NCBI GenBank assembly: GCA_900755895.1
Contig: CAAEIG010000241.1
Span: forward strand, 62,001 to 126,000
Source: Clostridia bacterium
GTDB taxonomy: Bacteria; Bacillota; Clostridia; Oscillospirales; Acutalibacteraceae
Length of the DNA stretch: 64,000 nucleotides
Reading direction: 5' to 3'
A program made the translations under genes and the position numbers. Shown here piece after piece: positions 23,468-29,940 of the stretch. The stretch's first letter is position 1. The number at the start of each line of letters is the position of its first letter. The notes below the pieces were generated by a model, which worked only from the letters and a program-made list of their open reading frames with translations, made no database searches and was not told where the DNA came from.

Positions 23468-23868
23468 GGTTCATATACCTCCTTGGTAATCTTTTCATGG
23501 GAGTTGCCGGGAAATTCCCGTTGACTGACCAGGTGCCAACCACTCAGGTCCAAATCCAAAAAGAAATCCCCGGGATAGTGCCGGTTCCAGCGATAAACTG
23601 TGAGAGATTCGATACTGTCCTCCCAACCGGCTAGAGAAAGATCCTCCACAAAACAGGTCTCTCCCAGACCCGCTGCATCCAGAAGGGAATCGGATACCTG
23701 CACCCGGTGTTCCGCCCCTTGAAAAAGCTTCTGGGAAAAGGGACGGATCCACAACCGCTTTCCTTCCGCATCTTTCAGAATCTCCTTGAGCACCTCTCGA
23801 TCCCGACTCTGCCGGCGGTGATTGAAGAGCATACCATTACGGTCGTCCAAACAGACGATCACCTGCAT
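23464..23868 (-). CDS. Conserved hypothetical cytoplasmic protein upstream of the nuclease
   Basis: A 134-residue protein without signal peptide or membrane helix; I do not recognise a characterised family. The N-terminus MQVIVCLDDRNGMLFNHRRQ SRD has a beta strand followed by a charged loop, and RLWIRPFSQKLFQGAEHRV and HYPGDFFLDLDLSGWHLV are further recognisable blocks. The ATG at 23868 has AGGAGGTG eight bases upstream. Its stop codon overlaps the GTG start of the nuclease gene, so the two are translationally coupled. That coupling is the only hint to its role. Confidence 0.65.
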   Translation of the reverse strand: MQVIVCLDDRNGMLFNHRRQSRDREVLKEILKDAEGKRLWIRPFSQKLFQGAEHRVQVSDSLLDAAGLGETCFVEDLSLAGWEDSIESLTVYRWNRHYPGDFFLDLDLSGWHLVSQREFPGNSHEKITKEVYEP

Positions 23869-23908
23869 GAGAGCACCTCCTATTCTCCATCTTTTCTGTA
23901 AGGCTTTT

Positions 23909-23937
23909 ATTATAGCACACACCCTTTGGCAGTTCCA
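23909..23937 (-). promoter_or_regulatory. Promoter of the nuclease operon
   Basis: Minus strand TATAAT (23914-23909) with a weak -35 TGGAAC (23937-23932) at 17 bases. Confidence 0.45.
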
Positions 23938-23939
23938 GC

Positions 23940-23968
23940 AAAAAAGGAGCCTGCCGAAGCAGGCCCCT
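23940..23968 (-). terminator. Terminator of the sipL-spoIVA-M50 operon
   Basis: Minus strand GGGGCCTGC-TTCG-GCAGGCTCC followed by TTTTTT, immediately after the M50 protease stop. Confidence 0.85.
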
Positions 23969-24571
23969 TCAGGAGAGGAAATCACGTTTTAGAACGAGAT
24001 AGAGCATCAGATAGAGGCTCATAGCCAACAACGTAAAATTGTACCGGGTACGCAGAAGGATCAAGAACCCCAACACCGCCATGGGCAACAGAATTCCCAA
24101 AGATACCACAAAGGTCAATTTGGCCGCCCTTTCTTGAGAAAGACGCAGTTGCAGCAAACCGTGAAAAGCTAATCCGCCGTCCAAGGGTTCCACCGGCAGA
24201 CTGTGGAGTACCCCGAGAACCAGATTGGCCGTACAGAACGGGTGTTCTTCCAGACCGAAAATCGTCATTCCTCCAGCCAAAAGCAAATTCATTCCAGGTC
24301 CGGCCAAGGACACCGCCGCCATACGGCCATAGGAGAGCACCTTTTCTCGATTGGGCACCATGCGGCATCCCAATGCTGTGAGCCGAACCAATGCCGGAGG
24401 AGCGCCAAAGAGGATTAAAACTGCTATGTGCGACAACTCATGTAGAGCTGCGGCAAGGAGAAAAACAACTCCGCTGCTTCCTCCTAAAAACAGGCAAGTA
24501 AAAGCCAAAAGTGCAAAACAGGAAAACCCCATTTCCAGGCGGCAGCCCCGCCAGCATACAGAAAAAGTCAC
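23969..24571 (-). CDS. M50 family intramembrane metalloprotease (SpoIVFB-like)
   Basis: A 200-residue membrane protein with about six helices. HELSHIA (about residues 44-50) is the HExxH-type zinc motif, and LPVEPLDGGLA (about 125-135) carries the third zinc ligand of site-2 proteases. The size is small, like SpoIVFB, which frees SigK in the mother cell of Bacillus. No CBS or PDZ domain is present. The GTG start overlaps the stop of the small membrane protein upstream (GTGA), and the operon begins with sipL and spoIVA. SpoIVFB function is inferred from family plus context; a second M50 gene at 45913 is the longer housekeeping type. Confidence 0.75.
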   Translation of the reverse strand: MTFSVCWRGCRLEMGFSCFALLAFTCLFLGGSSGVVFLLAAALHELSHIAVLILFGAPPALVRLTALGCRMVPNREKVLSYGRMAAVSLAGPGMNLLLAGGMTIFGLEEHPFCTANLVLGVLHSLPVEPLDGGLAFHGLLQLRLSQERAAKLTFVVSLGILLPMAVLGFLILLRTRYNFTLLAMSLYLMLYLVLKRDFLS

Positions 24572-24921
24572 ACCCGTTGCACAGATGCGTCCGTCTCAAG
24601 GAGCGGAGGCGCTGGACTGGGGCTAGGGCTGAGACTGGGAGTCGGGCTGGGCGAAGGCTGCGCTGCCTCATCCCCCCAGCTGGGCAGCTGGATCTCCGCT
24701 TCCGCTTCCTGATGATACCAGGCGGTGATGGTGTCGTAAGCAGGATCTCCGGTATACTTCAGGAACAACAGTCCGCCCAGTGCCAGAAGGCATGCCACTG
24801 CTTGGAGTATGGGTACCCAACTGCCGCCACTGCTCTCTCCCTCAGGCTCATCTGGGGGAGTCGCGTCATCGTCCTCCCAGCCCAGGTCCTGGATCTCCCG
24901 CATCTTCTCCGGATCCTGCAT
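24568..24921 (-). CDS. Small single-pass membrane protein between spoIVA and the M50 gene (SpoIVFA-like position)
   Basis: A 117-residue protein with an acidic cytoplasmic N-terminus (about 1-32), one membrane helix (WVPILQAVACLLALGGLLFL) and a short outer part, KYTGDPAYDTITAWYHQEAE. It ends in a proline/serine repeat tract. It starts four bases after the spoIVA stop and overlaps the protease gene. In Bacillus, SpoIVFA is a single-pass regulator encoded just before SpoIVFB, so this may be its counterpart without the LytM domain. Similarity is not strong enough to call it SpoIVFA. Confidence 0.6.
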   Translation of the reverse strand: MQDPEKMREIQDLGWEDDDATPPDEPEGESSGGSWVPILQAVACLLALGGLLFLKYTGDPAYDTITAWYHQEAEAEIQLPSWGDEAAQPSPSPTPSLSPSPSPAPPLLETDASVQRV

Positions 24922-24924
24922 AGC

Positions 24925-26400
24925 TTACAAAATGATACACAGCAATCCGCTGCAACCGTCGTTGATAATCCGCTCAATGGTCTCCCGGATTTTCTCTCGG
25001 GCATCCCCGGGCATACGGTAGAGCTTGTTATGCATGCCCTCATTGACCAGAGAATGCAGGGATTTGCCAAAGATATTGGACTCCCAAATCTTTACCGGAT
25101 CTTCCTCGAACTCCTTGAGCAGATACATCACCAGCTCCTCGGACTGCTGCTCGGATCCCACAATAGGAGTGATCTCCGTATGGATCTGGGTTTTCATCAT
25201 GTGGATGGACGGCGCTGTGGCTTTCAGACGGATACCATACTTGCCATTCTGCTTCAGGATTTGCGGCTCTTCCAGGGTGAGCTCCTCCACATCCGGCATC
25301 ACAATACCGTAGCCGGTCTGCTGCACATCTTCGTACGCCTGCTGCAGCTTCTGGAACTTTTGCTTGATCGCCGTCATTTCCACCAGCTGGGACATCAACT
25401 CCGAATCGTCTTGAATCTCCAGGCCAGTGCGCTCGCTGAGGATCCGGTAGAACAGCGATTGTTCAAAAACCAATTCCGCTCTTCCCTGACCGCTGCCCAG
25501 GTCAATACGCTGAATATTCACCCCAGTGATGGCCTGGCAGCCCTTGAGGCTCTCCAGCATGGATTTGACCTGGCACATCTTGTGGATGTTGCAGGATTCC
25601 CGCAAGGTGGACAGCACATCCGCCATCAGCCAATGGTCCGATTCCAAGCTGGTGACCCATCCGGGCAGGTCCAAGGATACCTCCCGCACAGGGAACTGGT
25701 ACAGCAGGCTGGCAAGGATTCCTCGGATATCCTGCTCTGTGATGTCAATGCAATTGACCGGCAGCACGGGGATCCCATATTTCTCACCCAACCGGGCGGC
25801 TAATGCCTGGGATTCCGCAGACTCGGGCTCTACACAGTTGAGCAGCATCACATAGGGACGTCCTGTCTGGTCCAGCTCGGATATCACCCGTTCTTCGGCC
25901 TCTTCATACTCCTCCCGAGGGATATCACTGATACTGCCATCCGTGGTGATGACCAATCCAATGGTGGAATGCTCGGTGATGACCTTCTTTGTGCCAACCT
26001 CCGCAGCCATATTGAAGGGAATTGGTTCCTCATACCAAGGGGTGCGAACCATGCGGGGCTGGTCCTCTTCGATATAACCGATGGCGCTGGGGACGATATA
26101 CCCCACACAATCAATCATTCGCACCCGGAAAGAGGCATCCTCGTCAATCTGCACGTCCACTGCCTGCTCTGGAATAAACTTGGGCTCCGTAGTCATGATG
26201 GTACGTCCAGCAGAGGACTGGGGCAGCTCGTCAATGGCGCGCTCCCGCTCCATCCCATCGGGAATGTGGGGGATCACCACCGTATCCATGAATTTCTTGA
26301 TAAAGGTGGATTTGCCTGTGCGTACCGGACCTACGACGCCAATGTAGATCTCCCCGTGGGTGCGGTCCTGTATGTCCTTGTATACATTGAATTCTTCCAT
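24925..26400 (-). CDS. spoIVA: Stage IV sporulation protein A, coat morphogenetic ATPase
   Basis: A 491-residue protein that polymerises with ATP hydrolysis on the forespore outer surface and forms the basement layer of the spore coat. The N-terminus DIQDRTHGEIYIGVVGPVRT and the Walker A GPVRTGKST (about 24-32) are diagnostic, followed by SSAGRTIMTTEPKF (switch region) and RMIDCVGYIVPSA (Walker B area). The C-terminus NDGCSGLLCIIL is the strongly conserved end needed for membrane docking through SpoVM in Bacillus. Full length (492 in Bacillus). It follows sipL by 30 bases in one operon and should share its SigE-like promoter. Confidence 0.97.
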   Translation of the reverse strand: MEEFNVYKDIQDRTHGEIYIGVVGPVRTGKSTFIKKFMDTVVIPHIPDGMERERAIDELPQSSAGRTIMTTEPKFIPEQAVDVQIDEDASFRVRMIDCVGYIVPSAIGYIEEDQPRMVRTPWYEEPIPFNMAAEVGTKKVITEHSTIGLVITTDGSISDIPREEYEEAEERVISELDQTGRPYVMLLNCVEPESAESQALAARLGEKYGIPVLPVNCIDITEQDIRGILASLLYQFPVREVSLDLPGWVTSLESDHWLMADVLSTLRESCNIHKMCQVKSMLESLKGCQAITGVNIQRIDLGSGQGRAELVFEQSLFYRILSERTGLEIQDDSELMSQLVEMTAIKQKFQKLQQAYEDVQQTGYGIVMPDVEELTLEEPQILKQNGKYGIRLKATAPSIHMMKTQIHTEITPIVGSEQQSEELVMYLLKEFEEDPVKIWESNIFGKSLHSLVNEGMHNKLYRMPGDAREKIRETIERIINDGCSGLLCIIL

Positions 26401-26430
26401 GTTCCTACCTCTCTACCGCGTTGTGTTTCT

Positions 26431-27963
26431 TCACCGGCTGCATATAATCAGGGGTCTGGCATCCGGCAGGGCCTCGTCGTACAGGTCGTTTTGTTCCCGC
26501 AGATCCGAGAGCAGCGCCCGATGGCTCTTGGCGATATCCCACAAGCGCTCCCCAGAGGATCCATAATACACCGTCAATCGGGGATGATGAGGATAGGGCT
26601 GAGCTCCTTCCTCCATCGCCGCGGACGCCAAGTACTTCACCGGCTCCCGACTGTAAAGCAGGCTGGACACCCAAGTTTCCACCGAAGCCTCCACCGTGTT
26701 CTTATCTGCTATGCGATACTCCCACAGGTCGGTCAAGGACACGGTATCCCCCCGCTGAGCCGCCGATACGCTTAGCTCCGTGGAAAAGCTGTGCTCGAAG
26801 TTCTTTTCCATATAGGCTACTCGACCGGATTCTCCCCGATACAGCATACAGATGGTATACCGCACCCGGTACGTAAGTTTTCCCTCTACGCAGGAAGACT
26901 GCACCGACTCCTGCTCACACCATAGATCCAGGACCTTTTGAATTTCCTCTCCGGTGACTGTGAGGGAGCATTTCTTCTTGAGCACCTCTGTGTACACCTC
27001 TCGGGCATCCAACAGGGAGCTTTGGGCAAAACGAAGTTCCAAGGGGCCGCGGATGGAGTAAGCATCGCTGATATACTCCACCTGACAGGATTGATAGAGA
27101 AAGGCGGTGACAAAGACTTTGGCGGACACATCCACGCTGGTGTACTCACCCACATCGTCTTCCCTGGTTTGCAGATTGCTTTCTCCTGACACCACACGAA
27201 GATCACACAGACAGTCCTCCGTGACGCCTTCACACTCCAGCACTTGGTTAAACTCAAGAGAGGAGGACATTTTCTCCAAGGCGCCATCCACAGAGGACCG
27301 GTACAAAAAGGCCACATCTGCACGACCGCTGAAGGAAATTTGCCCCTGGGCCAATTTGCACTCCGTAACGCGACAGGTGATATCCTTTCGCAGGATCTCC
27401 TCAATGGGAGGCTTACCATTTTTCAAGGGAATCCTGTCCTCCACGGTAAACTGATGACTGACCGCATTGACAGCCTGGGATGCCTGACGGCTCTCCATCC
27501 GTTTTTCCAAACCACGGTCCTCTAAGCTGCAAGGTATCTGCTCCTGCCGCTGGACCACTGCCAGAGCTTTTAAGCTTACAGCTAAGTGCAAGTCAATGCG
27601 TCTGGCGTTGACGGCGCGGCAGTTGACGTGCTCCACAGCGGCTCTCACCCAGGCCACCGCTTTTTCTTGTGCGGATTTCACCTTGATGGTCGCGGAAAAC
27701 TCCTTGGTAAAATCACAGCACTTCAATCCTTCGCCTCGAGGGTCCAGATAAAGTACGCGGATATCGCACACGCCCTCACAGCGCAGGGTATCCTCGCTGA
27801 TGCCATAGGAAGAAATCTCCGGCACCACCCGGCACTTCAGTACCTTCTGAATGTCCGGGCAATAGTCCGGCAGATTGTATTCGGTATCTATGGGCACCTC
27901 GCAGGAGCCGTCAAATACGGGGTCAAAATAGTCGTATGGTTGAGTCTTTCGTTTTGCCTGCAT
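26431..27963 (-). CDS. sipL: SipL-like SPOCS (DUF3794) and LysM domain protein
   Basis: A 510-residue protein with repeated SPOCS/DUF3794 domains: the first from about DGSCEVPIDTEYNLPDYCPD, a second around PPIEEILRKDITCRVTECKL, a third after EVYTEVLKKKCSLTV. The C-terminal LysM-like segment is RLTVYYGSSGERLWDIAKSH (about 455-500). Size and architecture match Clostridioides difficile SipL (about 515 residues), whose LysM domain binds SpoIVA during coat assembly. Here it is directly upstream of spoIVA. GGAGAGG precedes the ATG. A SigE-like promoter lies at 27994-28022. Confidence 0.88.
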   Translation of the reverse strand: MQAKRKTQPYDYFDPVFDGSCEVPIDTEYNLPDYCPDIQKVLKCRVVPEISSYGISEDTLRCEGVCDIRVLYLDPRGEGLKCCDFTKEFSATIKVKSAQEKAVAWVRAAVEHVNCRAVNARRIDLHLAVSLKALAVVQRQEQIPCSLEDRGLEKRMESRQASQAVNAVSHQFTVEDRIPLKNGKPPIEEILRKDITCRVTECKLAQGQISFSGRADVAFLYRSSVDGALEKMSSSLEFNQVLECEGVTEDCLCDLRVVSGESNLQTREDDVGEYTSVDVSAKVFVTAFLYQSCQVEYISDAYSIRGPLELRFAQSSLLDAREVYTEVLKKKCSLTVTGEEIQKVLDLWCEQESVQSSCVEGKLTYRVRYTICMLYRGESGRVAYMEKNFEHSFSTELSVSAAQRGDTVSLTDLWEYRIADKNTVEASVETWVSSLLYSREPVKYLASAAMEEGAQPYPHHPRLTVYYGSSGERLWDIAKSHRALLSDLREQNDLYDEALPDARPLIICSR

Positions 27964-27993
27964 ACTGATCCTCTCCTTTGCTGTTCTTACCCC

Positions 27994-28022
27994 ATATCTA
28001 TGCAGCCTGCCGGAGAATATGC
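27994..28022 (-). promoter_or_regulatory. SigE-like promoter of sipL-spoIVA
   Basis: Minus strand GCATATT (28022-28016), 13 bases, CATAGATAT (28002-27994). This is close to the SigE pattern of an ATATT-type -35 and a CATACA-T-type -10. The same -10 appears before spoIIIAA. Confidence 0.6.
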
Positions 28023-28062
28023 AAAAAGGCGCCCACAGGGATAATCCCTGCAGACGCCTTTT
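28023..28062 (-). terminator. Terminator after spoVM, end of the long housekeeping operon
   Basis: Minus strand GGCG..CAGGGAT-TATCCCTG..CGCC stem with an internal bulge, then TTTTT. Confidence 0.75.
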
Positions 28063-28076
28063 GCCTATGTTCTGTT

Positions 28077-28166
28077 TTATGCTTCTTCTATTTTGCGGAT
28101 ACCATAAATCCTCCGCAGAACCATACCCAGAAAACCCTTCCGCTTTTCAATGACAACCACCTTCAT
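28077..28166 (-). CDS. spoVM: SpoVM-like 29-residue membrane-curvature peptide
   Basis: The peptide MKVVVIEKRKGFLGMVLRRI YGIRKIEEA resembles Bacillus SpoVM in size, in the N-terminal MK-x3-I, in the K-x-FLG-x-V-x-R core and in its basic amphipathic helix. SpoVM recognises forespore membrane curvature and anchors SpoIVA. GGGAGGT lies seven bases before the ATG. It sits directly downstream of the prpC-prkC-rsgA-thiN block, exactly where Bacillus subtilis has spoVM. The Pro9 that is important in Bacillus is missing. The assignment rests on similarity of a very short sequence plus strong gene order. Confidence 0.8.
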   Translation of the reverse strand: MKVVVIEKRKGFLGMVLRRIYGIRKIEEA

Positions 28167-28171
28167 CGCCC

Positions 28172-28384
28172 TTACCTCCCGTTTCGTAGTAACGAAAATC
28201 CCAGAGCCACCAGGATCACCGCGCACAAAAATAGGGTGAGCCCAACGGGGCAAAAGCAGGAAAGGGACATTCCTAGGCCAAAACTGATGGCGCACATGCT
28301 CCGCACTTGATGATTCTTAAAGCAGGACCAGTCACAGTGGGCCACAACATCATCGACCTTTCCCTCACCGGTTTTCTCGTTCAC
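28172..28384 (-). CDS. Small cysteine-containing membrane protein between thiN and spoVM
   Basis: A frame of 70 codons from a GTG at 28384, ending six bases before the spoVM start. The C-terminal 40 residues, MCAISFGLGMSLSCFCPVGL TLFLCAVILVALGFSLLRNGR, form one or two membrane segments with a CFCP motif. The N-terminal 28 residues are polar and the ribosome binding site for the GTG is poor, so translation may begin at the inner ATG near 28297. I do not recognise a family. Its place in the operon makes it a candidate spore or envelope peptide. Confidence 0.45.
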   Translation of the reverse strand: MNEKTGEGKVDDVVAHCDWSCFKNHQVRSMCAISFGLGMSLSCFCPVGLTLFLCAVILVALGFSLLRNGR

Positions 28385-28414
28385 TAACCAGTATATCCAA
28401 AGACGGGAAAAGTG

Positions 28415-29059
28415 TTACGCTGTGTAAACCACCACCAGGGCTGTGCCTGCATGAACGCGGATCTCCGCAACGTCCTCCACCACACTGTTGCTGACACCCA
28501 TCAAGGTACCGCCTGTGGTCAGTGTGTCATGGTTCAAGGGGTAGAACAACCCTTGATAGGTGACATTGCAGCTCTGCTCCCCAAAGGGGAATACGGACAC
28601 GGTGGCTCCCTTCATCTCCGTAAGCCGCAGACGGCTGTCGGAAATGAGAAACACCTTGGTGTGCTCGTCGGCAATCACACCTGTTGCCCCATGGGTGCGC
28701 AAAAACTGAAGCACTTCCAAATTGGCCAGAGAGTGATCAAACCGGGGTCCACCCAAGCATCCCACCAACACAAAGCTGCGGTACCCTTTGACGAGACCCT
28801 TCATCACCGAGAACATGGTATCTGTCACGTCCTTCTCCACCGGGAGAGGAACCACTTTACGGCCCTTTTGAGGAGGCGTGGTCACAGAGTCAAAATCCCC
28901 CACGATCAAGTCCGGGGTAATCTTATACTTCTGAGCGGTTTCATAGCCGCCATCCGCACAGATAACGTAGTATTTCGACGGGGGAAACTCCTGAAAGATT
29001 GCGTCACTTTCAATGGGAGAAGCCCCAATAATCATGCATTCCTGTTTTTTTGCTGCCAT
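28415..29059 (-). CDS. thiN: Thiamine pyrophosphokinase
   Basis: A 214-residue enzyme that transfers pyrophosphate from ATP to thiamine to give thiamine diphosphate. Motifs are ICADGGYETA, PDLIVGDFDSV (metal and substrate Asp), PVEKDVTDT and GGPRFDHSLANL; the C-terminal beta domain contains TTGGTLMGVSNSV, which closes the thiamine site. Length is normal. Its ATG overlaps the end of rsgA by 28 bases, and AAAGGA lies ten bases upstream. Bacillus has rpe between rsgA and thiN; that gene is missing here. Confidence 0.93.
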   Translation of the reverse strand: MAAKKQECMIIGASPIESDAIFQEFPPSKYYVICADGGYETAQKYKITPDLIVGDFDSVTTPPQKGRKVVPLPVEKDVTDTMFSVMKGLVKGYRSFVLVGCLGGPRFDHSLANLEVLQFLRTHGATGVIADEHTKVFLISDSRLRLTEMKGATVSVFPFGEQSCNVTYQGLFYPLNHDTLTTGGTLMGVSNSVVEDVAEIRVHAGTALVVVYTA

Positions 29060-29940
29060 TGTTTGACATCCTTTATCTCTTGATACATAGTGTAGTAGCT
29101 TTCAAAGCGGGAGCGAGAAATCTTTCCCTCCTCCATGGCCTGGAGAACGGCACAGCCTTTCTCACAGGTATGGGAGCATGAGGTAAACTGGCACTGGCCC
29201 AAATAGGGAATAAATTCCCGGAAACCATACACCAGCTGTTCCTTGTCCGTCAGACGGTACCGCTCAATATCAAAGGTGGAAAAGCCAGGAGTGTCGGCCA
29301 CATAGCCACCACTATCCAACTTATAGAGCTCCACCTCACGAGTGGTATGCCGTCCGCGCCCCAGCTTTTGACTGATCTCTCCCGTTTTCAGTTCCAGCTG
29401 CGGAAACAGGGTGTTGAGCAAGCTGGATTTTCCCACGCCAGAATTCCCCGTAAACGCGGAAATTTTCCCGGCAAGCAGCTGGCGCACCTGTTCCACACCT
29501 TCCCCGGTACGGGAGGACACCACAAAACAGGGAATCCCCGCCAAGTCGTAGACCGCCTTGAGTTGGGAACCATCCTCCAAATCCGTCTTGGTCAGCACCA
29601 AAATCGGACTGATATTGGCAAGTTCCGCCACTGCGATGGTCTTGTCAATGATGAGCGGCTCGGGAAAAGGATCCCGCAAAGAGGCCACGATAAACAGCTG
29701 ATCAATGTTGGCTATGGGCGGACGCACCAGAAAATTTCTTCTGGGCAGAATCTCCTCCAACGCACCGGTGAAATCCTCTTCACCGGTGATCCGCACTCGG
29801 TCCCCCGCGTAGGGAGAAATCCTCTCCCGCCGAAACTTTCCTCGCGCTTTACAGGTGTAAAAGCCGTTCTCCGTCTCCACGGTGTAAAAACCGCCAATTC
29901 CCTTTCGGACCAATCCCTCCAGATGCTTCGGCTCCGTCAC
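29032..29940 (-). CDS. rsgA: Ribosome small subunit-dependent GTPase A
   Basis: A 302-residue circularly permuted GTPase that checks late 30S assembly. An N-terminal OB fold (about 1-65) is followed by the G4 motif TKTD, then G1 GNSGVGKSSL (about 164-173), the switch GRGRHTTREVELY and G3 DTPGF. The C-terminal zinc site is C-x4-C-x-H-x5-C in CQFTSCSHTCEKGC. It overlaps prkC by four bases (ATGA) and is part of the conserved prpC-prkC-rsgA-thiN block. In Bacillus RsgA is a substrate of PrkC, so the linkage is meaningful. Confidence 0.95.
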   Translation of the reverse strand: MTEPKHLEGLVRKGIGGFYTVETENGFYTCKARGKFRRERISPYAGDRVRITGEEDFTGALEEILPRRNFLVRPPIANIDQLFIVASLRDPFPEPLIIDKTIAVAELANISPILVLTKTDLEDGSQLKAVYDLAGIPCFVVSSRTGEGVEQVRQLLAGKISAFTGNSGVGKSSLLNTLFPQLELKTGEISQKLGRGRHTTREVELYKLDSGGYVADTPGFSTFDIERYRLTDKEQLVYGFREFIPYLGQCQFTSCSHTCEKGCAVLQAMEEGKISRSRFESYYTMYQEIKDVKQWQQKNRNA

